Assembly: GCA_964605235.1 (NCBI GenBank)
Contig: CAZSBB010000016.1
Span: 1-64,000, forward strand
Source of the DNA: CAZSBB01 sp964605235
Lineage (GTDB): Bacteria; Planctomycetota; Phycisphaerae; Phycisphaerales; Phycisphaeraceae
Direction of reading: 5' to 3'
Length of the DNA stretch: 64,000 nt
Of the stretch, positions 7,936-15,695 are shown piece after piece; position 1 is the stretch's first letter, and each line of letters starts with the position of its first letter. The position numbers and the translations under genes are program-made. The notes under the pieces are model-generated. The model made no database searches. It was given only the letters and a program-made list of their open reading frames with translations, and had not been told where the DNA came from.

Positions 7936-8447
7936 ACCCGCTGGCGCACGCATCGACGGGAAGCAGGCGCAGCGGCCTTCTGTTGCTCGGTGCGCTGCTG
8001 CTGCTGACCGGTTGCACCAACAACTTCCAGACCTACTTCGTGCCCGCCGACCGCGCGCCGCTGCCGGCCGCCACGCAGCAAGTCCAGGTCATCAAGCTGG
8101 GCGAACAGGCGATTGAACCCAATCGCCAAAGCCTTTACCCCAATGCCCGCGTGCTCGGCCGCAGCCATTTCACCAGCAGCGGCGGCGACAGCACCGCCGA
8201 GTTGGAAACCTTCGCCAAAACCATCGGCAGCGATGTCGTGCTCTGGCGGCAGGCCTGGCTGGGCGCCACCGCAGAATCCGGCTACGACCCGGTCACTTCC
8301 GACGACACCCGCATCATCACCACCAAACGCTCCGACGGCACCACCACCAAAACCGTCATCACTGATCGCCGCACGGATCTGGTGCCCTACGTCCGCAGCC
8401 GCGATCGCTACATCAACGAAGCCCTGTTCCTGCGCCAGGCGCCATAA
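7932..8447 (+). CDS. Lipoprotein of unknown function
   Basis: The 171-residue protein has a lipoprotein signal: a basic start (STGSRRS), a leucine-rich core and the lipobox LLTGC at about residue 28. The mature part is mixed, with VVLWRQAWLG and a threonine/lysine-rich loop RIITTKRSDGTTTKTV near residues 136-151. I do not recognise a family; the GSDVVLWRQ pattern recalls proteins of unknown function that sense or bind at the envelope, but this is weak. The start ATG at 7932 overlaps the stop of the previous gene, and translation could be coupled or leaderless. Confidence 0.65.
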   Translation: MNPLAHASTGSRRSGLLLLGALLLLTGCTNNFQTYFVPADRAPLPAATQQVQVIKLGEQAIEPNRQSLYPNARVLGRSHFTSSGGDSTAELETFAKTIGSDVVLWRQAWLGATAESGYDPVTSDDTRIITTKRSDGTTTKTVITDRRTDLVPYVRSRDRYINEALFLRQAP

Positions 8448-8492
8448 TCCCCGGCCGCCTGCACCCATCACACCCGCCCCTTCGCCCACAGC

Positions 8493-8498
8493 TATAAT
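8493..8498 (+). promoter_or_regulatory. -10 box TATAAT seven bases before folD
   Basis: A perfect TATAAT followed by CGCCCGC and the ATG of folD at 8506. The geometry predicts a leaderless folD transcript. No ribosome site is visible in these bases, which fits that reading. Confidence 0.55.
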
Positions 8499-8505
8499 CG
8501 CCCGC

Positions 8506-9372
8506 ATGGCAGTGACCTCCCGATTACTCGACGGCAAGAGCGTCTCCGAGCGCGTCCTGGCGCGCTGCGCCCAGCGCGTCGAACAGCTCAAACAACGCAC
8601 CGGCGTCACCCCCGCGCTCGCCACGGTGCTGGTGGGGCAGGACCCCGCTTCCGCCACCTATGTCCGCATGAAACAACGCCGCTGCGAAGCGGTGGGCATG
8701 CGCTCGGTCAAGGTGGAACTCCCCGCCGAGCTGACCACCGCGCAGCTCGTGATGGAAATTCAAAAACTCAGCGACGACCCGGCCATCCACGGCATCCTGC
8801 TGCAGCACCCCGTGCCGCATCACATCGACGAACGCGCTGCGTTTGAAGCCATCGCCCCCGGCAAGGATGTCGACGGCGTGACGCTCACCAGCTTCGCCAA
8901 CATGGCGTTCGGGTTGCCCGGCTTCGCCAGTTGCACGCCCGGCGGCATCATGCGCCTGCTTGAAGCGTACAACGTGAAGCTCGCGGGCCAGCATGCCGTG
9001 GTCGTCGGCCGCAGCGCCATCCTGGGCAAACCCATGGCGATGCTGCTGCTGCAAGCCAACGCCACCGTGACCATCTGCCACTCGCGCACCGCCGACCTCG
9101 CCGGGGAAGTGCAGCGCGGGGACATTGTGGTGGCGGCGGTCGGCAAGCCGCAGTTCATCAAAGGGGCATGGATCAAACCCGGCGCCACGGTGATCGACGC
9201 CGGCTACAACGCGGGCAACGTCGGCGATGTCGAGTTCGACGCCGCCGCCGCACGGGCGGGTCTCATCACGCCCGTGCCCGGCGGAGTGGGCCCCATGACC
9301 ATCGCCACGTTGATTGACCAGACCGCCCTCGCCGCCGCGCGCCAGCTCGGTGTGGAAGACGTTGCATCATGA
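8506..9372 (+). CDS. folD: Methylene-THF dehydrogenase / methenyl-THF cyclohydrolase FolD
   Basis: FolD interconverts methylene-, methenyl- and formyl-tetrahydrofolate in one-carbon metabolism in the cytoplasm. The 288-residue protein has the normal length and motifs: YVRMKQRRCEAVGM with the catalytic lysine, GILLQHPVPHH, GKDVDGV, CTPGGIMRLL, the nucleotide loop VVVGRSAILGKP and the signature PVPGGVGPMTIATLI near the end. The PYNxGxL stretch of other FolDs is diverged here (TLTSFANMAFG). The next gene overlaps its stop by four bases, so folD is cotranscribed with two genes of unknown function. Confidence 0.95.
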   Translation: MAVTSRLLDGKSVSERVLARCAQRVEQLKQRTGVTPALATVLVGQDPASATYVRMKQRRCEAVGMRSVKVELPAELTTAQLVMEIQKLSDDPAIHGILLQHPVPHHIDERAAFEAIAPGKDVDGVTLTSFANMAFGLPGFASCTPGGIMRLLEAYNVKLAGQHAVVVGRSAILGKPMAMLLLQANATVTICHSRTADLAGEVQRGDIVVAAVGKPQFIKGAWIKPGATVIDAGYNAGNVGDVEFDAAAARAGLITPVPGGVGPMTIATLIDQTALAAARQLGVEDVAS

Positions 9373-9986
9373 CCCAGTTCAACACCACCAGCTATCAGAT
9401 CGAACGACCCACCGGCCAGTGCGCCGTCACCGGGCAGGTGATCAACCCCGGCGAGCACTACATCGCCACGCTGGTGGAATACGACCCGCCCGCCGAGGAG
9501 TCCAGCGCCAGTCAACCGGCGCGCAGCCCCAGCGCCGCCGATGCGCTGGGCCTCAAGCGCCTGGATTTTTCGCTGGCCGCGTGGACCGAAGGCCATCGCC
9601 CCGAACGCTGCTTCAGCTATTGGAAGACCGTCGCCCCCGAACCCAACAAACGCAAGAAGATGTTTGTCGACGACGCGGTGCTGTACAACCTTTTCCTGCG
9701 CCTGGCGGAGGACGTCCAGCCGCAGCGGCAGGCGTTCCGCTTTGTGCTGGCGCTGATCCTGATGCGCAAGAAACTGCTGCGCTACGACGGCACCCGCCGC
9801 GAGCCGGCGGGCGATGTCACGCTGGAATGGTGGCGCGTCGTGCCCAAGGTGGACCTGAGCAAAGGCCCGCTGGGCAAGTGGGATGAGAAGGGCGCGCTCG
9901 ACGTGCTCAACCCGCAGATCACCGATGCCCAGATTCAGCAGGTCACCGACCAACTGGGCGAAATCCTCGACGGAGAATTGCAATGA
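9369..9986 (+). CDS. Conserved-looking protein of unknown function after folD
   Basis: The 205-residue soluble protein begins TSYQIERPTGQCAVTGQ, an arrangement in which one cysteine precedes a GxxINPGEHYIATLVE segment; this could be half of a treble-clef metal site, but only two cysteines exist in total (C19 and one in RCFSYWK). The middle has LRLAEDVQPQRQAFRFVLALILMRKKLLRYDG, and the C-terminus is a helical TDAQIQQVTDQLGEIL. I recognise no named family. It overlaps folD at its start and the lipoprotein gene at its end by four bases each, so all three are translationally linked. Confidence 0.6.
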   Translation: MTQFNTTSYQIERPTGQCAVTGQVINPGEHYIATLVEYDPPAEESSASQPARSPSAADALGLKRLDFSLAAWTEGHRPERCFSYWKTVAPEPNKRKKMFVDDAVLYNLFLRLAEDVQPQRQAFRFVLALILMRKKLLRYDGTRREPAGDVTLEWWRVVPKVDLSKGPLGKWDEKGALDVLNPQITDAQIQQVTDQLGEILDGELQ

Positions 9987-10903
9987 GCCTCCGGGGGCGG
10001 ATGGCAATGAGTGTGCTGCTGCTGGCGCTGACCGGCGCGCTGGCGGGTTGTCCGAGCATGCCCCCCACACCCGCCCAGCCGCAGGCTCCCCGGCCCGCCC
10101 AGATGCCCAGCTATTCGCAGGTCGCCCTAAGCTACAACCGCAACGTCGTGCTGATCGACCGCCTGTGGGCCAAGGCCTTCGTGCGCGTGCAATACCGTGA
10201 TGAGAAGAACCGCCTGCAGCAGGAACAGGGCGAAGACAGCACCCTGATGGTGGAAGTGCCCGACCGCCTCTCGCTGATGGTCGGCAAGCTGGGCAACATC
10301 TTCCTGCACGTGGGCTGCGACAACCAGCGTTACTGGCTGATCGAACTGCTGGGCAAGCACTCGGCGGTGTACGGACGCAACGCGCTGCTGGACCACGCGC
10401 CGCTGTCGCTGCCCATTCGCGTGCGGCCCAGCGATCTGCCGCTGCTGATGGGACTGGTGCCGATCCCCACCGGCGAAGGGTTGACCCCCGCCCCGCCGGT
10501 GGACTGGCGCGACGGCTGCTACGCCCTCATGCCGCCGGGGCTGCGGGCGCGGGTGTTAATTCAACCTGACACCTTTTTGCCCTACCGCGTCGAACTGCTC
10601 GACAGCAAGGGCGAGCCGGCGGTGGTCGCCTGGCACAGCAAGCCGCAGCCGATGGCGATGGCGCTGGGCCCGACGCACGAGCGCCCGCAGATTTCCAGCC
10701 GCATCGACATTCGCATCCTCAGCGACGGCACCCGGCTGCAGATGGACCTGTCGCGCATGACCGATGCCCGGGGCGAGGAGGAATCGCGTCAGGACCGGGC
10801 GTTTCGCCGGGCGTTCGACCTGCCCTATCTGCTGCGGGCGCACCGGGTGGAACCGGAAGACGTGGTGGACCTGGACGTGATGATCCCCCCCACCGTGAAC
10901 TGA
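9983..10903 (+). CDS. Outer-membrane lipoprotein-type protein, possibly LolA/LolB-like
   Basis: The 306-residue product has a signal with lipobox ALAGC (about residue 22) and a proline-rich spacer, then a domain with the run of beta strands seen in LolA/LolB/LppX-like proteins: NVVLIDRLWAKAFVRVQYRD, LMVEVPDRLSLMVGKLGNIFLHVG, and ARVLIQPDTFLPYRVELLDSKG. Such domains bind lipids or acylated proteins at the outer membrane; the assignment rests on overall pattern only. It ends the five-gene rightward set and overlaps the preceding gene by four bases. An interspersed repeat follows 110 bases later. Confidence 0.6.
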   Translation: MSLRGRMAMSVLLLALTGALAGCPSMPPTPAQPQAPRPAQMPSYSQVALSYNRNVVLIDRLWAKAFVRVQYRDEKNRLQQEQGEDSTLMVEVPDRLSLMVGKLGNIFLHVGCDNQRYWLIELLGKHSAVYGRNALLDHAPLSLPIRVRPSDLPLLMGLVPIPTGEGLTPAPPVDWRDGCYALMPPGLRARVLIQPDTFLPYRVELLDSKGEPAVVAWHSKPQPMAMALGPTHERPQISSRIDIRILSDGTRLQMDLSRMTDARGEEESRQDRAFRRAFDLPYLLRAHRVEPEDVVDLDVMIPPTVN

Positions 10904-11016
10904 CCACCGCCAACCAGCAGCTTCCGCCACCCACCGAGCCGCCGCCGCCAGTCGGCGGGTGCTGCCGTCCACCACCACGAACTATCCCGCTCGGAAAAGA
11001 ACGCAACAGAACAATA

Positions 11017-11125
11017 ACCACAGCGACACAGAGAGCACCGAGAAATCTCACCGAGAATGACAGAAGCGCCAGGTGAAGGTGTTCCTTATCCTGTCTTGAC
11101 TCTGAGTCCTCTGTGTCTCTGTGGT
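11017..11125. repeat. ACCACAGAGACACAGAG-type inverted-repeat element, copy 1
   Basis: The ends are imperfect inverted repeats: ACCACAGCGACACAGAG on the left and CTCTGTGTCTCTGTGGT on the right, around about 70 unrelated bases. Three further copies occur at 29708-29821, 31818-31951 and 33938-34041. It lies between two convergent genes and carries no gene of its own, so a non-autonomous mobile element is likely. Confidence 0.75.
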
Positions 11126-11143
11126 AGGTTTTGAGATGACTTC

Positions 11144-12526
11144 CTACCGCGCCAGCTTCCACCGCAGGGTCAGCTCGCGCAGCGAAGTAGGCACCATTTC
11201 CCGGCCGCCGGGCAGCTTGCGGACGACGATCGTGCCATCGCCGGTGTAATCGGTGACCTGCTCCTGCACCTGCTCGGGCGACAGCCGCGAATACACGCGC
11301 AGCTTGCCGTCGGGCAAACGCTCGGCACGTTCCTCGCGGAAGGCGATCTTCCCGCTGTGGGGGTGGTAAGCGTAAAAGCCCAGGGTTGAACCATCGGTCG
11401 GCAGCGCCGGCGCCATCAGATACAGTTCCGCCTGCGAGAGATAGCCCACCGGGGGGCGGGTCCATTCCACCTGGTTGTCGCCGGCGGGGCTGCGGCGCAC
11501 CAGCGTGATCTTGTCCCCCTTGCGGATCCACGTTTCCGCCCACGCCGAGTGGCTCAGGTCCGCTTCGGTGACAATCTGCAAACGCTCGGCGCCGCGCTGG
11601 GGTTGGAGCTTCGCCAGCTGCTTGGGCTTGAGCGGGCGCTCGGTGGTGCGGATCGACCACACTTCCACTTCCCGATCATCGCTGACGAAAAAGTTGGACA
11701 TGCTGTCGTAGGCGGTGTCGCCCACAATCACCCGGCTCTGCACATCCACGCGCACGCCCGGCGTGCCCCGCAGCGGGTCGCGCCCCACCAGCTTCTCATC
11801 CAGCGGGCCGCGGCTCTGCACGATCTTCAGGTAGCCCACATCCTCCGAACCTTCCACCATCCGCAGCCATTGCTCGCGCACCAGGCTGTCCGCCAGTTGC
11901 GCCGGCGGATGCGCTTTCGCCCATTGCTCACCCTGTTGCGCCAGCTGTGCCCGGCGCTGGACCACCTGGTCAGGATTGTCGAACTGCAGGCTCGCCAGCA
12001 CCGCCTCATACATCGGCCGGGCGATTTCATAGTGGTCGCGCGGGGTTTCCAGCTCTATCAATACAAAGGAGGTGTCGTTGAACTGCACGAACGCCTGAGC
12101 AGTCACCCATTGCCCGCGCTGCGACACCGGCAGATAGTAGTACAGCACCCGCGCCGGGCGGTTGGCGTACTGGGCTTTGACATCATCGAGCAAGGTGGCG
12201 GCGGGATTCACCGCGCCCATCTGCTGGAGCGCCTGCGCCCGCACCAGCTCCAGGTCGGCCGGCAGGTCGTCGCGCATCTTGCGCACCGACAGCACCAGGG
12301 CAAAGCCCTGATCGTGAATGCAGCGCACGATCGCCAGGTCGCCGGTCTGCTGCACCATGCGGCTGTTCACCGGCGGCAGAAAGCTGATGCCATACGCCTG
12401 CTCGCGCCAGCGTTCAGCGCTGAGCTGGCCGGTGGGATCCGCGGCGTGAGCGCTGACCGCCCCCAGCAGCAGGCCCAGCAGCATCAAGCCCAATCGTCGT
12501 CCGTTCATCTGGGTTCGCAAGGTCAT
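11144..12526 (-). CDS. Secreted protein of unknown function
   Basis: The 460-residue product starts with MTLRTQMNGRRLGLMLLGLLLGAVSAHA, a signal peptide, so it is exported. The first third contains YGISFLPPVNSRM and PARVLYYYLPVSQRG, resembling the fold of proteins that monitor damage or lipids but not clearly any family; the second half has repeated beta-strand stretches such as VGYLKIVQSRGP and QSRVIVGDTAYDSMSNFFVSDD. Its start codon lies 11 bases from the stop of the 654-residue gene upstream, so the two are one operon and both act outside the cytoplasm. An alternative start at 12508 is possible. Function unknown. Confidence 0.55.
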   Translation of the reverse strand: MTLRTQMNGRRLGLMLLGLLLGAVSAHAADPTGQLSAERWREQAYGISFLPPVNSRMVQQTGDLAIVRCIHDQGFALVLSVRKMRDDLPADLELVRAQALQQMGAVNPAATLLDDVKAQYANRPARVLYYYLPVSQRGQWVTAQAFVQFNDTSFVLIELETPRDHYEIARPMYEAVLASLQFDNPDQVVQRRAQLAQQGEQWAKAHPPAQLADSLVREQWLRMVEGSEDVGYLKIVQSRGPLDEKLVGRDPLRGTPGVRVDVQSRVIVGDTAYDSMSNFFVSDDREVEVWSIRTTERPLKPKQLAKLQPQRGAERLQIVTEADLSHSAWAETWIRKGDKITLVRRSPAGDNQVEWTRPPVGYLSQAELYLMAPALPTDGSTLGFYAYHPHSGKIAFREERAERLPDGKLRVYSRLSPEQVQEQVTDYTGDGTIVVRKLPGGREMVPTSLRELTLRWKLAR

Positions 12527-12536
12527 GGGGCTGCAC

Positions 12537-14501
12537 TCACTTTCTGTCCAACCAGTGTTGGGCTTGCTGCGCGGCCTGGGCGTGCACCGCCAGGGCGGCC
12601 TCCGGCCGCACGCGCGCCAAGGTGAAGTCCGTTTCACCCATCGGGTCGCTCTGCCGATCATAGCCTTCCAGTCGCAGCAGGTGGCCATCGGCGTCGAGCA
12701 ACACGCGCTCGCCCACCACGCCCAGCAAGGGTTGAACCCGCAGTTCCCAGGCGGCGCCCTCGGCGTCCGGCCCGGCATGGGCGCGCCAGCTCACCACATG
12801 CGGCAGCGGCGGGGCGTCCATGCCGACAAACCACACCACCGCCGGCCCGGGTTGCTGCGCCAGGTACGCCACCGGCCAGTCATCTTCCGCCATCGGCCAG
12901 ACCAGACCCGCCGGGGCGTCGGCTTCCCAGGCGGCCTGCTCGCCCTGACGCGCCAGCAGCACCCCGGCTTCCAGCTGCAATTGCTGCTGGTCCACCCCTT
13001 CGCTCCCATTGTGCCGACGTTCACTGAGCTGGCTGAAACGCTCGCCCGCGGCGTCGGCGGTCCAATGCCGTTCCACACTGATCGTTTGCCGCAGCTCGCC
13101 CCGGCTGAAACTCGCCAGCGCCATGGCACGCCCCGCCAGCCCGCCGGCGCCGTCGTGCGTCATGCGCTCGACCTGCAAACCCAGCGGCCGGGTCGCCCGC
13201 CACATGAGATACCAGCGCGGTTGCTCCGTCGCAGCACCGGACCCTTGCGTGCCGGCCAGCACAAAATGTTCCGCCAGCGCCTGACCGCGTTCCAGCTGAG
13301 CCGCCAAATCGGCGCCGGTTTGGGGAACGTGCCAGCGTTGCTGCGCCAACCAGTCGCGCATGGTTTGCCGCCATTGCTGGGCGGCTTCGTCGGCTTCACG
13401 ACTGGTCAGCTCCGCCACGCTGTCGAGGAGGAATGCCGTGGTGCTCGTGCCGGCGCGCACGCAACTGAGCCGACGTTCCAGGCCGCCGTCGCGCTCGGCG
13501 GCGCGGGCTTCGCGCAGCCGCAGGCCGGCTTCTTCCCACGCCAAGCCAGCCTTGGTTTTGAACTGGACGTTCCACTGCTCGTCGCGCGTCGGCGCGCGGG
13601 ACAGCAACAGCCGCGCCTGCCGGGCGAGCAATTCACGGGGCGCCAGCTCCTGAGCCCGCGGGTGCTCGGCGGGCAACCACGGCTGGCCGCGCAACCGCAG
13701 GAGGCGCAGCTCCGGCGCGGTGGTCTGCACCAGCAGCAGCGTTTCGCTGCGCGCGCGGGCGACCAGCGCCAGCGTGCCGTCGGGCGGCGTGGGCGCTTGC
13801 TCATCGACCAGCAACCCCGCGGCGCGCCAGTCGTCGGCGGTGGCTTCGCGCAGGCTGTGGTCGATGCTCTGGCGCGCGATTTCCTCCAGCAGCTTCAGGT
13901 CCGCGAAGGTTTGTTCGGGGCGGAATCCGCCGCGGGTTAGCGGGCCGGTGAGCGCCAGCAGGCGCCAGCTCTGACCGTCCTGGGTGAAGAGGGTCAGTTG
14001 ATGCTGATAGAGGTCAATGCCGCGCTGTTCGGTGAGGATGTATTGGACCACCAGCCACGCCCCGGCGCGGCGGCGGGATTGATGCCGGGGCGTCAGGTGG
14101 CGCAGTTGTTCCTTGGTGAACAGCTCGCCCAACGTCACGAACAGCGCGTCGCGGGCGCTGCGCGGCGCTTCGACGGGCAGGGTCGCCAGCAGCAGCACCC
14201 GGCCGGGTTGGTTGGGGTCCGCCAGGCGCAGGGCGTCGCCCCAGCGACCATCGCGCGGGCTGGGTTCCACCGGCAACCAGTCGCTGGGCAGCACCGTTTC
14301 CAGATCGCCCAGGCGGCGGGTGGTCAATTCGAAATGCAGTTGAATGTCGTCGGCGAGCTGATGCTCATCCAGGTAGCGTTCCCGGGCGCGCTGCACCGCC
14401 CACGCGGCGGCGGCGACGCTCAGCGCCAGCGTCAGCAGCAGGGCGCTGGCGCGCCAGCGCGCCTGCGCCACAGGATGAAGATGGAGCGGCCCTGGATTCA
14501 T
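12537..14501 (-). CDS. Large membrane-anchored protein of unknown function
   Basis: The 654-residue product has one N-terminal transmembrane anchor (about residues 19-36) and an extracytoplasmic remainder rich in Arg, Gln, Trp and Leu. Two regions look related: residues 50-180 carry an ELTTRRLGDLETVLPSDW segment, similar in tone to the YGISFLPP part of the downstream protein, and residues 460-645 are beta-rich, with GERVLLDADGHLLRLEGYD near the end. I recognise no domain. It is the first gene of a two-gene leftward operon with the secreted protein at 11144-12526. A role in envelope maintenance is only a guess. Confidence 0.5.
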   Translation of the reverse strand: MNPGPLHLHPVAQARWRASALLLTLALSVAAAAWAVQRARERYLDEHQLADDIQLHFELTTRRLGDLETVLPSDWLPVEPSPRDGRWGDALRLADPNQPGRVLLLATLPVEAPRSARDALFVTLGELFTKEQLRHLTPRHQSRRRAGAWLVVQYILTEQRGIDLYQHQLTLFTQDGQSWRLLALTGPLTRGGFRPEQTFADLKLLEEIARQSIDHSLREATADDWRAAGLLVDEQAPTPPDGTLALVARARSETLLLVQTTAPELRLLRLRGQPWLPAEHPRAQELAPRELLARQARLLLSRAPTRDEQWNVQFKTKAGLAWEEAGLRLREARAAERDGGLERRLSCVRAGTSTTAFLLDSVAELTSREADEAAQQWRQTMRDWLAQQRWHVPQTGADLAAQLERGQALAEHFVLAGTQGSGAATEQPRWYLMWRATRPLGLQVERMTHDGAGGLAGRAMALASFSRGELRQTISVERHWTADAAGERFSQLSERRHNGSEGVDQQQLQLEAGVLLARQGEQAAWEADAPAGLVWPMAEDDWPVAYLAQQPGPAVVWFVGMDAPPLPHVVSWRAHAGPDAEGAAWELRVQPLLGVVGERVLLDADGHLLRLEGYDRQSDPMGETDFTLARVRPEAALAVHAQAAQQAQHWLDRK

Positions 14502-14539
14502 GCGTGCATGGTAACCGCCCCGGCGCGGCCGGCGCAGGT

Positions 14540-15307
14540 TCAGCTCATCGCGCCGATCTTGCGCAGGTACATGACGCAGCCGGTGATGAACTGCTGGACC
14601 TGCGGCTCATCGAACTGCGCCATGAAGCCGCCTTCGAGTTCCATGGTGTAAGGCCCGGTGAAGCCGCGCGCGCCCATGGCGGCAAACACCGCGGGGAAGT
14701 CGACCACGCCGTCGCCCAGACCGGGGAACTCGTGGTCGTGGAATTTGCCGTTGGTGTCCTTGAGATGGATGGCCGCGACGTAGTCGATGACCTGCTCCAG
14801 CTCGCTCATGGTGGTGACGCCGTGGTTGTAGTAGTAGACGTTGGCGGTGTCGAAATTGACGCGCACGTGCGGATGATCAACAGCTTGCATGGTCGCCCGG
14901 GCGATGCTGCCGTTGGTGATCAGATCAGGATGCGTCTCCAGCACGGCAATCACATCGTGCTGCGCCGCCAGGTCACCAAGCTGACGCAGGCGGTCCCACA
15001 CCAGGTCGCGCGGGGTTTCGCCGGCTTTGACGGACAGGAACAGGCGCTGACAGGCGAACAGGCGGCAGACTTCCAGTTGGCGCTGCATCTGCTCTTTGAC
15101 CTGCGGGCTGGTGACGTCGAACGTGCCCTGCATGGAGGAGACGTGCAGCTTATTGGCTTTGACGTTCTGGGCGAGCTGGGTCTGCTCGGCGGCGTCCTTG
15201 GGGACACCGACTTCGACGTGATGGATGCCGATGGTCGGCAGGTGCGCCCAGCCGCGGTCACGGAATTTCAGATAGTTGCTGATGCGGGAAGCGATGAGGT
15301 TGGGCAT
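14540..15307 (-). CDS. Sugar phosphate isomerase/epimerase-like TIM barrel protein
   Basis: This 255-residue protein is another xylose-isomerase-like TIM barrel (AP_endonuc_2). Visible metal-site strands are IAVLETHPDL (Glu, His), HVRVNFDTANVYYYNHG (Asp) and IAAIHLKDTNGKFHDHEFPG (His), and the end MELEGG supplies the last Glu. The LGDGVVDFPAVFAAM segment is typical of the inositol/hydroxypyruvate-isomerase-like branch. The actual substrate cannot be told. No dehydrogenase partner adjoins it. A large gap of 388 bases separates it from the divergent OmcB-like gene. Confidence 0.8.
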   Translation of the reverse strand: MPNLIASRISNYLKFRDRGWAHLPTIGIHHVEVGVPKDAAEQTQLAQNVKANKLHVSSMQGTFDVTSPQVKEQMQRQLEVCRLFACQRLFLSVKAGETPRDLVWDRLRQLGDLAAQHDVIAVLETHPDLITNGSIARATMQAVDHPHVRVNFDTANVYYYNHGVTTMSELEQVIDYVAAIHLKDTNGKFHDHEFPGLGDGVVDFPAVFAAMGARGFTGPYTMELEGGFMAQFDEPQVQQFITGCVMYLRKIGAMS

Positions 15308-15695
15308 GGTGAAGGGTCCGGCAAAGGCGGGGGCATGATGAAGACTGCATATTGTAGTTTGCTCAATAGGACTGCGGGGGCGCGGGACCGTCCCATAACA
15401 ATTGACGGGTTGGCGTTTATCCGGACCTTGGTGGAAATGCGGAGAATGTTGGGATAATTGCCTGTTTTACGCAGATTGCGCAGCAGTTTGCAGCACGGGG
15501 GAACGGCTGAAATTAACCGGGTTTAGACCCCGCGCCGGCGGCAACAGTGCGCGACAATGAAACGCCGATGGTAGGGACGTGGATCCCTGCCGCGGTGGCG
15601 TTGCCATTGAGCGCAGGTGCGAAAGTGGACGTCGGCGCGCGCCGATGGTCCATTCGCCGCCGGGTTCCAGTTTCCCTGTTTGAAGGAGCGTGACC
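15308..15695. other. 388-base region between divergent genes
   Basis: This region separates the leftward isomerase-like gene and the rightward OmcB-like gene. It includes GGATAATTG (about 15453-15461), a possible -10 for the rightward gene, and on the minus strand TACAAT (15348-15353) for the leftward one, but neither has a good -35 box. No gene or RNA is seen. Confidence 0.4.

Noticed and set aside
10553..10580. Half of the GGTGTC/GACACC palindrome (CCTGACACCTTTTTGCC) in the LolA-like lipoprotein gene
   Set aside because: Only one arm is present and the encoded peptide fits the protein, so chance is more likely than a repeat.
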